A DNA stretch of 64,000 nt from Psychroflexus salis (GTDB lineage Bacteria; Bacteroidota; Bacteroidia; Flavobacteriales; Flavobacteriaceae), in the NCBI RefSeq assembly GCF_014640175.1, contig NZ_BMGL01000011.1, forward strand, positions 60,097 through 124,096, given 5' to 3'. Numbering within the stretch: position 1 is the stretch's first letter; every line of letters begins with the position of its first letter. The position numbers were made by a program, and so were the translations under genes. The notes below the pieces were generated by a model, which was not told the DNA's origin, did no database searches, and saw only the letters and a list, made by a program, of their open reading frames with translations. This document shows positions 7,375 through 16,059 of the stretch, piece after piece.

Positions 7375-9756
7375 TTATTCTTCGTGATCTAAGATTTCAA
7401 TTTGTGGTTTTTTGAGTGTTTTTTTATTGGCAATACTGCGTTCTAAAGACAAAAGTAAAGATGGTAATAACAATAAATTAGCTAGCATTGCAAATAATAA
7501 GGTGGCAGATACTAAGCCACCTAGAGCAACAGTACCGCCAAAACTGGAAATCATAAATACAGAAAAACCAAAAAATAATACGATGGATGTGTAAAACATA
7601 CTTACTGCAGTTTCGCGTAAAGCGGGATATACAGATTTCTTTATTTTCCAATGATGTTGTTTTAGCTCTTGCCTATACTTTGCTAAAAAATGAATCGTAT
7701 CGTCTACACTAATTCCAAATGCAATACTAAATACTAGAATAGTGGATGGTTTTATAGGAATGCCTAATAATCCCATCATACCAGCTGTCATTAATAATGG
7801 AAGCAAATTGGGGATTAACGAAATTAAGATCATCCTAAACGATCGAAACATCCAAGCCATAAAAATGGCAATTAACAATATTGCCAATCCAAGAGAAATG
7901 ACCAGGTTTTTAACTAAATAACGTGTTCCTTTTTGAAAAATAAGGGCTTTGCCTGTAATACTTACCTCATATTTTTCTTTTGGAAAAATTTTATTGATTT
8001 GCGGCCACAAGCTAGCTTCTATGAGTTCCATTTCTTCGGTGCCTACATCTTTCATAAATGTAGTAATTCTTGCATATTGCCCGGTTGAATCTATAAATGC
8101 TGAAAAATTATTTTCGTCTCCAGCTATACTTTTTATATAAGGTGCAATGAAGTTTTGCTCTTGCCTTGTAGGTAGCTCGTAATATTTTGGGTTATTATTA
8201 TAAAAAGCCTGTTTGCTGTATTTCGCAATATTTACTATCGAGATAGGTTTAGAGAGTTGCGGTAAATCTTCAATTAAAATAGATAATTTTTCCATTTTTT
8301 GAATTGTACTCAGCTTTGTAACTCCTTGTTTTTGCTTTGTGTTAATCATTATTTCTAATGGCATAATGCCATCAAATTCCTTTTCAAAAAATTGAATATC
8401 TTTAAAAAATGCTGCTTTTTGGGGCATATCTTCTAATAGACTCCCCGATATTTTAATGTTGTAAATGCCTATTATGCTTAAAACTAAAACGCTTATCGAT
8501 ATAAAGTAAATGCTTATGCGTTTGTGCTTAACTTTTGCTTCCATCCAATCTACAAAACCTTCAATCCATTGTTTGCCAAGATGTTTTAAATGCTTGTCTT
8601 TAGGGGCTGGCATGTAGCTGTAAATGATAGGTATTATAAGTAAACTAAGTAAAAATATAGAAATAATACATATAGAAGCCACAACTCCAAATTCTGTTAA
8701 TAATTCACTCTGTGTAAAGATAAAGGTAGCAAAACCAGATGCAGTTGTTAAGTTGGTCATAAGCGTGGCGTTCCCCACTTTTGTTATCACACGTTGTAAA
8801 GATTTAGCCTGGTTACCATGTTTTTTTATCTCTTGTTGATATTTATTAATTAAAAAAATACAATTCGGTATGCCAATTACAATAATCAAGGGCGGAATAA
8901 TGGCAGTTAATACGGTAATTTCGTATCCAAAAAGCCCTAAAAAACCAAATGCCCACATTACACCTATAACAACGGTAATCATTGAAATTAAGGTAGCTCG
9001 ATAACTCCTAAAGAAAAAGAAAAATATAAATGAAGTAACTAACAAAGCACCTAAAACAAACCACTGTATTTCATCAACAATATTTTGCGAGTTGAGTGTG
9101 CGTATGTATGGCATGCCTGAAACATAAATACGCATGTTGTACTCTTCTTGAAATTTTTCCATGTAAGGCACAAAATCGTGTAACACAAACTCTTTGCGTT
9201 CTTTTTTGTTTACTATGGCTTTATCTAAATAGATTGCTGTTTGAAAAGTATTCGATTTTTTACTATAAACTAAACCTTCATAAAAAGGTAAATTTTCTAG
9301 TAATTCCTTTTTATAAGCTAAAAGCGCTTTTTCATTTAACGGATCTGAAGGAAATGCAGCTTCAAATTCAAAGCTTTTTTCTTTTTGATTTTTTGTGAGT
9401 TTTTGAAGGTTACCAATCCCTAAGGCATATTCAACTTCGGGAAATTTGGTTAAACTATCGGTTAAATTTGTCCAAGCCTGATATTTTTTTGGAGTAAATA
9501 AATCTGGATCTTTGGTTGCAATTACAATTAAGTTTCCTTCGTCTCCAAATTTTTCTAAGAAGCCTTTATATTCAATATTTATTGAATCATTATCGGGTAG
9601 TAAATTGGCTTCAGTATAAGAAAATCGCATTTTTTGCCACTGCGTTGAAAGAAAAAGTGTAGCAAGCATTAATAGAATTATAATTAAAATTCTATTCCTT
9701 AAAATGAAACGCGCTATGGTATTCCAAAAACCGAACGTAAATAATTTTATTTTCAT
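7375..9756 (-). CDS. RND-superfamily (MMPL/SSD-type) exporter
   Basis: A 793-residue protein with the duplicated RND plan: one N-terminal membrane helix (about 17-39), a large extracytoplasmic domain, a helix cluster around 230-400, a second N-terminal-like helix near 415-435, a second extracytoplasmic domain, and a final helix cluster at about 625-770. The motif FGISVDDTIHFLAKY in the second cluster carries the acidic pair typical of predicted RND/MMPL exporters. It lacks neighbours such as a membrane-fusion protein or TolC homologue, which fits the single-gene RND exporters of Bacteroidetes. Possible cargo is lipid or hydrophobic molecules; this is not visible in the sequence. Confidence 0.88.
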   Translation of the reverse strand: MKIKLFTFGFWNTIARFILRNRILIIILLMLATLFLSTQWQKMRFSYTEANLLPDNDSINIEYKGFLEKFGDEGNLIVIATKDPDLFTPKKYQAWTNLTDSLTKFPEVEYALGIGNLQKLTKNQKEKSFEFEAAFPSDPLNEKALLAYKKELLENLPFYEGLVYSKKSNTFQTAIYLDKAIVNKKERKEFVLHDFVPYMEKFQEEYNMRIYVSGMPYIRTLNSQNIVDEIQWFVLGALLVTSFIFFFFFRSYRATLISMITVVIGVMWAFGFLGLFGYEITVLTAIIPPLIIVIGIPNCIFLINKYQQEIKKHGNQAKSLQRVITKVGNATLMTNLTTASGFATFIFTQSELLTEFGVVASICIISIFLLSLLIIPIIYSYMPAPKDKHLKHLGKQWIEGFVDWMEAKVKHKRISIYFISISVLVLSIIGIYNIKISGSLLEDMPQKAAFFKDIQFFEKEFDGIMPLEIMINTKQKQGVTKLSTIQKMEKLSILIEDLPQLSKPISIVNIAKYSKQAFYNNNPKYYELPTRQEQNFIAPYIKSIAGDENNFSAFIDSTGQYARITTFMKDVGTEEMELIEASLWPQINKIFPKEKYEVSITGKALIFQKGTRYLVKNLVISLGLAILLIAIFMAWMFRSFRMILISLIPNLLPLLMTAGMMGLLGIPIKPSTILVFSIAFGISVDDTIHFLAKYRQELKQHHWKIKKSVYPALRETAVSMFYTSIVLFFGFSVFMISSFGGTVALGGLVSATLLFAMLANLLLLPSLLLSLERSIANKKTLKKPQIEILDHEE

Positions 9757-10055
9757 GTATCAAAAAGAGCGCAAATTTATTAAAACCCAAGCAATGTAGG
9801 CTAAGCTTTTGCAAAAGCTTTTGTTTCAATTTGTTCTATTTTTATAAAATGGGTTTTAATTTCTGTTTTTGCTGATTTTTCCTGCCTAATACAATGAGTA
9901 AATTTTGTTTTTTAAATAGCCTTAATGGGTTTAAAGCTACTATAAAAGCTATGTTTTTTGTTGAAACACGAAAGCATTAAATAAAATATTCGATACTTTA
10001 AAGATTATTTTGAATAAAACAAAAGAGAACTCAGCTTGCTAGAAGTTTTTTAAAC
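9757..10055. other. Divergent intergenic region with an 18-bp palindrome
   Basis: Separates the minus-strand exporter gene from the plus-strand kinase gene and must hold both promoters. A perfect 18-bp palindrome (AAGCTTTTGCAAAAGCTT) is at 9803-9820, about 47 bases upstream of the exporter start. It could be an operator or a chance A/T-rich palindrome. Nothing else is recognisable. Confidence 0.45.
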
Positions 10056-10090
10056 TTTGTGTCAAAAGATTAAAATGTATTGTAAATTTG
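10056..10090 (+). promoter_or_regulatory. Candidate promoter of the kinase/regulator pair
   Basis: TTTG at 10056-10059 and TAAATTTG at 10083-10090 match the Bacteroidetes -33 and TAnnTTTG -7 elements with a 23-base spacer, at the long end of the usual range. It lies 19 bases upstream of the GTG start of the histidine kinase. Confidence 0.5.
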
Positions 10091-10108
10091 AGCAATTAAA
10101 TAACATTT

Positions 10109-11356
10109 GTGGATAAAGAAATTGGACAAAAAAGTATATTTTCATTACTATTTAAAGGTATTTCTGAAGGTGTATTGGTTGTAAATGAAGACCAAATTAT
10201 AGTGCAGGTAAACGATTCTGCAGAAGAAATGTTTGGTTACGAAAACAACGAACTTATAGGTCAGCATTTAAATTTGCTTATACCATCTCATGTTCATGAA
10301 AAACACGACACTTACTTTAAGCAGTTTATTGAAAAAGGGGAAAGTAGAAAAATGGGTATTGGTCGAGATTTATTTGGAATTAAAAAAAACGGGAACAAAT
10401 TTCCTGTAGAAGCTGGACTAAGTCCATTTCAATACGACAATTATAATTTTGTACTTTCCTTAGTAACAGATATAACTACTCGAAAAGAAAACGAAAAAGA
10501 AATAAATGATCTTAACCAAGCCTTAGAAAAGAAAGTTAGTCAGCGTACCAATGAGCTTAAACGCACAGTAGATCAGCTTTACGATTTTAATAAAGAGTTG
10601 GAGCAGGAAATTAAAAAGCGTAAGCAGGCAGAAACTAAAATTAAAAATTCACTTAAAAAAGAACGAGAATTAAACGATTTAAAAACCAAATTTTTGTCTT
10701 TAGTCTCTCACGAATTTAAAACTCCTTTAAGCGGAATCTTATCTTCGGCAACTTTAATAGGAAAGTACCAAAAAGAAGACCAACAAGCCAACCGCGAAAA
10801 ACATTTAAATACGATTAAAAACAAAGTACATTATTTAACCAATATCTTAAACGACTTCTTGTCTATAGAGCGTTTAGAATCGGGTAAAGTGAATTATAAA
10901 TTTGAAGAATTTAGTTTGGTAGGTCTAGTAAACGAAGTGGTTTACTCTGCTAACATCAACCTTAAAAATGGGCAAGAAATTAATTATCCTAAAAATTTAG
11001 AAGACTGTATTTTAAAACAAGATAAAAGTGTTTTAGAGTTAGTACTGTCTAATTTATTAAGCAATGCTATCAAATATTCTAACGAAGATACAACCATCAA
11101 CTTTGATATTCAACAAGCTGGTCATATGTTGTTTTTTGAAGTAAAAGACCAAGGTATTGGAATACCACAAAAAGACCAAAAGCATATATTTGAACGATAT
11201 TTTAGAGCAGAAAATGCATTATTAAATCAAGGTACAGGTATTGGATTAAACATCGCTATGGTACATTTGCAAAATCTTGGAGGCGATATAAGTTTTGAAA
11301 GTAAAGAAGGCAAAGGCAGTATTTTTAAAGTAAAAATTCCTATACAATATGAGTAA
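10109..11356 (+). CDS. Cytosolic PAS sensor histidine kinase, FixL-like PAS domain
   Basis: A 415-residue soluble kinase with no membrane segment. The start is GTG. A PAS domain at about 12-125 is followed by a coiled coil (about 126-190), a HisKA domain with phosphorylated H201 (FLSLVSHEFKTPLSG), and an ATPase domain with the N box N315-N319, DQGIGIP and GTGIGL. The PAS domain has the FixL pattern: H66 in a KHDTYF context and R86 in GIGR exactly 20 residues later, as for the haem ligand and distal arginine of Bradyrhizobium FixL. It overlaps the response-regulator gene by 8 bases, so the two are a cognate pair. Oxygen or redox sensing is inference. Confidence 0.85.
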   Translation: MDKEIGQKSIFSLLFKGISEGVLVVNEDQIIVQVNDSAEEMFGYENNELIGQHLNLLIPSHVHEKHDTYFKQFIEKGESRKMGIGRDLFGIKKNGNKFPVEAGLSPFQYDNYNFVLSLVTDITTRKENEKEINDLNQALEKKVSQRTNELKRTVDQLYDFNKELEQEIKKRKQAETKIKNSLKKERELNDLKTKFLSLVSHEFKTPLSGILSSATLIGKYQKEDQQANREKHLNTIKNKVHYLTNILNDFLSIERLESGKVNYKFEEFSLVGLVNEVVYSANINLKNGQEINYPKNLEDCILKQDKSVLELVLSNLLSNAIKYSNEDTTINFDIQQAGHMLFFEVKDQGIGIPQKDQKHIFERYFRAENALLNQGTGIGLNIAMVHLQNLGGDISFESKEGKGSIFKVKIPIQYE

Positions 11357-12386
11357 ACGAGTACTTTTAATTGAAGACGACCAAACTGTAAGAGAAAATA
11401 CAGAAGAACTTTTAATGCTATCGGACTATAAAGTTTATACAGCAAAAAATGGGAAAGAAGGCGTTGCGGTTGCTAAAAAAGAATTGCCAGATATTATTGT
11501 TTGCGATGTTATGATGCCCGAAATGGATGGGTATGGTGTTTTAACACATCTAGCTGAAGACGAAAAAACTTTAGCTATTCCTTTTATTTTTCTTTCGGCT
11601 AAAACTGATCATAAAGATATAAGAAAAGGAATGGATTTGGGCGCAGACGACTACTTAACTAAACCTTTTGAAGAAGACGACTTAATTAATGCTATTGAAA
11701 GTAGAATAGCTAAAGTAGATATTTTAAAGTCAAGGAGACAAAACGAATCTTCAATAAAGCAAAATTTAAACATTACACACTTTAAGGAAAGCTTAAAGAC
11801 TTACCCTACCCAAAATTTTTCTGCAGGAGATTATATTTACCAACCCAATGAAGCAGCAAGCAATTTGTACTTAATTAAACGAGGCGTGGTAAAATCCTAT
11901 CATGTAGATGCATCGGGAAAAGAATTAATAACAGGACTGCATAAGATAGATTCTTTTTTTGGAAATTTAATTTTTAAAAAGCCCGTGGTGCATAAAGAAT
12001 ATGCCGCAGCTTTAGAAGATTCTGAAATACATTGCATACCAAAGCAAGATGTACAATCTTTTTTAGAAGCCAATCACCATGTGTTGTACGACATTATAGA
12101 TATATTAGATGAGCATTTAGAAGACACAAAAAATCAGTTGTTAGATATGGCATATAGCTCTGTACAGCGAAAAACAGCTCAGACCATACTTCTTTTTACC
12201 GAACGTTTAAAGAAAAATAAGCTTAGCCAGATTCGAATTTCAAGATCAGATTTAGCATCGGTGGCTGGTATTGCATCAGAAAGTTTAATTAGAACATTAT
12301 CTAAATTCAAAAAACAAGGAATTTTAGAAATAGAAGGAAGAAACATAAAAATAAACGATTTTGAAGCCTTAGAAAAAATAACTTAA
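11349..12386 (+). CDS. Response regulator fused to a CRP/FNR-type DNA-binding domain
   Basis: A 345-residue protein. The receiver domain (1-125) has D10/D11, phospho-acceptor D53, S83 and K105. Residues about 145-255 resemble a cyclic-nucleotide-binding fold (GDYIYQPNEAASNLYLIKRGVVKSY). Residues about 275-340 form a CRP-type winged helix (ISRSDLASVAGIASESLIRTLSKF). It is thus a CRP/FNR-like transcription factor controlled by phosphorylation. It is encoded in an overlap with the PAS kinase and just upstream of universal stress genes, which are plausible targets. Pairing of an oxygen-sensing kinase with a CRP/FNR-type output recalls FixL/FixJ/FixK compressed into two proteins. Confidence 0.88.
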   Translation: MSKRVLLIEDDQTVRENTEELLMLSDYKVYTAKNGKEGVAVAKKELPDIIVCDVMMPEMDGYGVLTHLAEDEKTLAIPFIFLSAKTDHKDIRKGMDLGADDYLTKPFEEDDLINAIESRIAKVDILKSRRQNESSIKQNLNITHFKESLKTYPTQNFSAGDYIYQPNEAASNLYLIKRGVVKSYHVDASGKELITGLHKIDSFFGNLIFKKPVVHKEYAAALEDSEIHCIPKQDVQSFLEANHHVLYDIIDILDEHLEDTKNQLLDMAYSSVQRKTAQTILLFTERLKKNKLSQIRISRSDLASVAGIASESLIRTLSKFKKQGILEIEGRNIKINDFEALEKIT

Positions 12387-12396
12387 TCAACCTTAA

Positions 12397-12440
12397 TTGA
12401 TAAAAGTCATTTTTTTGAAATAGCAACTTAAATACATTTG
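12397..12440 (+). promoter_or_regulatory. Candidate promoter and CRP/FNR-like site for the first usp gene
   Basis: TACATTTG at 12433-12440 matches the -7 consensus; TTTG at 12414-12417 is a possible -33 element but with a short 15-base spacer. Just upstream, TTGAT-N4-GTCAT at 12397-12410 matches 8 of 10 informative bases of the FNR site TTGAT-N4-ATCAA. Its centre lies about 41 bases before the expected transcription start, the class II activator position. Confidence 0.4.
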
Positions 12441-12463
12441 GCGAAAATATTTTTTTCGATTAA

Positions 12464-13252
12464 ATGAATCTATTGCTACTTACCGATTTTTCGCATCATG
12501 CAATGCACTCGCATCGGTATGCATTAGAACTTTATAAAAATCGACCTATAAACGTATTTTTACTTCATGTAAAAAAGCCATGTGTAAACACAGAAAAATG
12601 TAGTGGTAGCTGTAAGTTGGCTTTGCATCAAAAATTAAATACAGATTTACAAAGTTTAAGCAATGTAAATAAAGAAGCTACTTACAAAAGTTTAATGGCC
12701 GAAGGAAGTTTTATAGAAGAAGTAAGAGCAGCCATAATTAAACATAATATTGACTTACTTGTTATTGGCGCCAAAGGCAAGTCTACTCAAAATGAAGCAG
12801 CCATAGGAAGTCACACACACGCTATTGCTACTAAAGTTAAATGTCCAGTTTTAATTGTTTTTGAAAATAGCACTTTAATGAATCCTTCAAGAATTTTATT
12901 TCCTGTAAATTACACAGATGCTTTATACCCAGCTTGTTTGGATAAATTAAAAAACTTACCTGACTGGGAAAATTTAGAGATTTTTATATTAGAGTTAAAA
13001 CCACTTACAGTAGCAGAGCATCTTGTATTAAGCTCAAAACAAATTTTAGAAGATAATTTAAGCACCGAACTATCAGTTACTTTTTTTAACAAAGAAAAAC
13101 ATCAGGTAAAACTAACAAAAGAGAGTGCAGCATACGATTTAATGGTCTTTGCAGCTAAAAATTTAAGTGTTGGGAATCAGGTATTTTCGGAGTTAAAAAC
13201 AAATAAGGGAGCTTTACCTAATCAAGCCCCCTTATTTGTATTACATGCATAA
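12464..13252 (+). CDS. Universal stress protein, tandem UspA domains
   Basis: A 262-residue protein of two Usp-like halves. The first half has the ATP-binding signature G-x2-G-x9-GS (GAKGKSTQNEAAIGSHTHAI) at about 105-124; the second half (about 140-262) lacks it and looks degenerate. Three cysteines near residue 45 (C40, C46, C50; C-x5-C-x3-C) are unusual for a Usp and could bind metal or form a disulfide. It follows the CRP-fused regulator by 77 bases and is convergent with a second usp gene. A role under low oxygen or stasis is inference from context. Confidence 0.85.
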   Translation: MNLLLLTDFSHHAMHSHRYALELYKNRPINVFLLHVKKPCVNTEKCSGSCKLALHQKLNTDLQSLSNVNKEATYKSLMAEGSFIEEVRAAIIKHNIDLLVIGAKGKSTQNEAAIGSHTHAIATKVKCPVLIVFENSTLMNPSRILFPVNYTDALYPACLDKLKNLPDWENLEIFILELKPLTVAEHLVLSSKQILEDNLSTELSVTFFNKEKHQVKLTKESAAYDLMVFAAKNLSVGNQVFSELKTNKGALPNQAPLFVLHA

Positions 13253-13258
13253 AATGCT

Positions 13259-14092
13259 TTATTCGCTTATATTGAAAGTAATTACAGGTCTTTTGGCATG
13301 GTTTACAATGTGCTCACTTAAGCTACCATTAAGCAGCCTAGAAATCCCTTTTCTGCCGTGAGTTCCAATGCCAATAACATCAGCTTTCATTTTATTTGCA
13401 AAATTTAAAATTCCATCTTCTGTGTTTTTATCATTTCGAACAACAATTTTAAAATTAGGGTCATTCACTTTGTTTTTAAATTTTTCAATTTGCTCGTCGA
13501 TATGGTCTGATGTCCTAAATTTACCTACAGTATTTACAAAAACGGTAGTCATATCAACATTCATTTTTTTAGAAAATTTTCGAGCATTTTCGTAAGATTC
13601 GGCAGTTTCTAGAGCTAAGTTAGTAGCAAATAATAAGTGTTTGGCTTTAAATTCTTCCGTTTCACTTTTAATAACTAAAACAGGAATTTTAGAATACCGA
13701 ACTACTTTTTCTGTATTTGAGCCCACAAAAACTTCTTTTAAGCCTTCCGCTCCGTGCGATCCCATAATAATTAAATCACAATTATGTTTTTCGCCAACTT
13801 TCATTATTCCGTCAAAAGCTTCATTAAATTCAACAGTTTCATGAACTTTTATATCTTTTAAATAATCTTTATTCATTGCTGCTGTAAAACGTTGGTGAGC
13901 TAATTTCATAAAGAAAATAGATTCAGGTAAATCGCTACTAGAAGACGCTTTAGGATCTATTAAATCTAGAGGTAAATCTAGTAAGTGAAGTAAAAATATT
14001 TCACCATTATGTTTTTTAGCAATTTTAGCGGCTACTTTTAAAGCATTTTCTGCTAAAGGAGAAAAGTCGGTTGGTACAAGGATTTTTTTCAT
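13259..14092 (-). CDS. Universal stress protein, tandem UspA domains
   Basis: A 277-residue cytosolic protein with two complete Usp domains, residues about 1-145 and 150-277. Both carry the nucleotide-binding loop: GSHGAEGLKEVFVGSNTEK in the first and GTHGRKGISRLLNGSLSEH in the second. Unlike the convergent neighbour it lacks the cysteine cluster. Only 6 bases separate the two stop codons, so the genes share a terminator region or read into each other. Confidence 0.9.
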   Translation of the reverse strand: MKKILVPTDFSPLAENALKVAAKIAKKHNGEIFLLHLLDLPLDLIDPKASSSSDLPESIFFMKLAHQRFTAAMNKDYLKDIKVHETVEFNEAFDGIMKVGEKHNCDLIIMGSHGAEGLKEVFVGSNTEKVVRYSKIPVLVIKSETEEFKAKHLLFATNLALETAESYENARKFSKKMNVDMTTVFVNTVGKFRTSDHIDEQIEKFKNKVNDPNFKIVVRNDKNTEDGILNFANKMKADVIGIGTHGRKGISRLLNGSLSEHIVNHAKRPVITFNISE

Positions 14093-14228
14093 ATTAAAAA
14101 TTTTAATAAATATACAAAAAGTATTTGTTTTAGTATTTAAGCCGCACTAAGCTTTTTAAATTATCTTCAATATATTGGTCTACAAAAATATCCTTAATTA
14201 AAAATTTTTCAAAACCAATATTTATATG

Positions 14229-14287
14229 TAATTTTGCAAATGATTTTAAGAATTGGAGGAACGAGGGGACAATAGTCCCCTCTTTTT
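14229..14287 (+). promoter_or_regulatory. Promoter and terminator-like leader hairpin of the rimP-nusA-infB operon
   Basis: TAATTTTG at 14229-14236 matches the -7 element; no clear -33 TTTG is seen. The predicted leader of about 50 bases contains a perfect 8-bp GC-rich stem, GAGGGGAC and GTCCCCTC with an AATA loop (14263-14282), followed by T5 (14283-14287). It ends only 6 bases before the rimP ATG. Its shape is that of an intrinsic terminator placed in the leader, suggesting attenuation of the operon, possibly by NusA itself. Confidence 0.6.
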
Positions 14288-14293
14288 ATAACT

Positions 14294-14767
14294 ATGAGTA
14301 CGTTAGCACAAAAAGCAGAGACTTATTTAAAACAAGCCATTACAGAAAACCCACAACTTTTTGTGGTTAGTTTAGATGTTACCAATGCCAACCATATAAA
14401 AGTGGTAATCGATGGAGATCAAGACGTTTCGATTTCAGACTGTATGGCAGTAAGCCGAGCCATCGAGCATGAGTTAGATAGAGATGAAGAAGATTTTGCC
14501 GTAGAAGTAACATCTTTTGGTGTGGGCGAAAAACTTATGTTTCCTAGGCAGTTTATTAAAAACGTTGGAAGAAAACTCGATGTAGAAACCGATAAAGAAA
14601 AAATTAAAGCTGACTTAGTTTCTGCTACCAGCCAAGCTATTCGGCTTACTTGGAAAGCTAGAGAACCTAAGCCAGTAGGCAAAGGAAAGCATACTGTAGA
14701 TAAAGAAGTAGAACTAGCTTATGCAGATATAAAACAAGCAAAAGTGATGATAACATTTAACAAATAA
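14294..14767 (+). CDS. rimP: Ribosome maturation factor RimP
   Basis: A 157-residue protein needed for 30S subunit maturation. The N-terminal alpha/beta domain shows VVIDGDQDVSISDCMAVSRAIEHELD, the characteristic RimP segment, followed by a C-terminal SH3-like domain with LTWKAREPKPVGKGKHTV. It is the first gene of the classical rimP-nusA-infB operon and ends 4 bases before nusA. A strong hairpin stands directly before its start codon. Confidence 0.95.
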   Translation: MSTLAQKAETYLKQAITENPQLFVVSLDVTNANHIKVVIDGDQDVSISDCMAVSRAIEHELDRDEEDFAVEVTSFGVGEKLMFPRQFIKNVGRKLDVETDKEKIKADLVSATSQAIRLTWKAREPKPVGKGKHTVDKEVELAYADIKQAKVMITFNK

Positions 14768-14771
14768 TGAT

Positions 14772-16007
14772 ATGGAAAATATCGATTTAATTAATTCATT
14801 TTCAGAATTTAAAGATGATAAATTTATAGATCGTGTAACTTTAATGTCTATTCTGGAAGAAGTATTTAGAGCAGCTTTAAAAAGAAAATACGGAGAAGAC
14901 GATAATTTTGATATTATTATCAATCCAGATAAAGGTGATTTAGAAATTTGGAGAAACCGAATTGTTGTAAACGATGGAGAAGTTGAAGACAGTAACCAAG
15001 AAATATCACTAACTGAAGCAAGGCAAATTGAGCCAGATTTTGAAGTAGGCGAAGATGTTTCTGAAGAAGTAAAATTAGCACAACTTGGAAGAAGAGCAAT
15101 TTTGTCTTTAAGACAGAACCTAATTGCTAAAATTCACGAACACGATAACACCAATATCTTTAAACAATTTAAAGATTTAGAAGGCGAAATTTACACCGCC
15201 GAAGTACACCATGTACGACATAAAGTTGTTATATTAGTAGATGATGATGGCAACGAATTAATTATACCAAAGGAGCACCAAATACCAAGAGATTTTTACC
15301 GAAAAGGAGATTCCGTTCGCGGTGTAATTCACAGTGTAGAACTTCGAGGTAATAAACCATCTATTATTTTGTCTAGAACTTCTCCTGTATTTTTAGAAAA
15401 GTTATTCGAACAAGAAATTCCAGAAGTTTTCGATGGTTTAATTAATGTAAAAGGTTGTGTTCGTGTTCCTGGTGAAAAAGCTAAAGTTGCTGTAGATACC
15501 TACGATGACCGAATTGATCCTGTTGGAGCTTGCGTAGGTATGCGCGGTTCTAGAATACACGGAATTGTTCGCGAATTGGGGAACGAGAACATAGATGTAA
15601 TTAATTTTACAAATAACATTCATCTTTACATAACTAGAGCTTTAAGTCCAGCAAAAATTGTTTCGCTTAAACTGAATGAAGACAAAAAAACGGCAGAAGT
15701 TTCTTTAAAACCAGAAGAAGTTTCTAAAGCAATAGGGCGAGGCGGACATAATATAAGGCTGGCATGCCAATTAACAGGTTACGAAATTGAAGTAATTCGC
15801 GATGGATTAGCAGAAGAAGATGTAGAGCTAACTGAATTTACGGATGAAATTGATACCTGGATTATAAATGAATTTAAGAAAATAGGCCTAGATACAGCAA
15901 GAAGTATTTTAGAGCAAGATATCCAAGATTTAGTTCGTAGAACGGATTTGGAAGAAGAAACAATAGTAGAAGTAATTAGAATTTTAAAAGAAGAATTTGA
16001 AGATTAG
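14772..16007 (+). CDS. nusA: Transcription termination/antitermination factor NusA
   Basis: A 411-residue protein: N-terminal RNA-polymerase-binding domain (about 1-130), an S1 RNA-binding domain (about 135-200), and two KH domains (about 200-345) with VDTYDDRIDPVGACVGMRG and SKAIGRGGHNIRLA. A short C-terminal tail follows; the acidic repeats of the E. coli protein are absent, as in most non-proteobacterial NusA. An 8-bp stem (AGATTAGT with its complement) starting at the stop codon at 16001-16023 lies between nusA and infB and could modulate read-through. Confidence 0.97.
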   Translation: MENIDLINSFSEFKDDKFIDRVTLMSILEEVFRAALKRKYGEDDNFDIIINPDKGDLEIWRNRIVVNDGEVEDSNQEISLTEARQIEPDFEVGEDVSEEVKLAQLGRRAILSLRQNLIAKIHEHDNTNIFKQFKDLEGEIYTAEVHHVRHKVVILVDDDGNELIIPKEHQIPRDFYRKGDSVRGVIHSVELRGNKPSIILSRTSPVFLEKLFEQEIPEVFDGLINVKGCVRVPGEKAKVAVDTYDDRIDPVGACVGMRGSRIHGIVRELGNENIDVINFTNNIHLYITRALSPAKIVSLKLNEDKKTAEVSLKPEEVSKAIGRGGHNIRLACQLTGYEIEVIRDGLAEEDVELTEFTDEIDTWIINEFKKIGLDTARSILEQDIQDLVRRTDLEEETIVEVIRILKEEFED

Positions 16008-16059
16008 TGATTTCAACTAATCTTTGTGTATTTTTGGACTGCAAATTAGAGAGCATTAT

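Noticed and set aside
9096..9398. 100-codon open frame opposite the RND exporter
   Set aside because: Antisense shadow of a well-supported gene.
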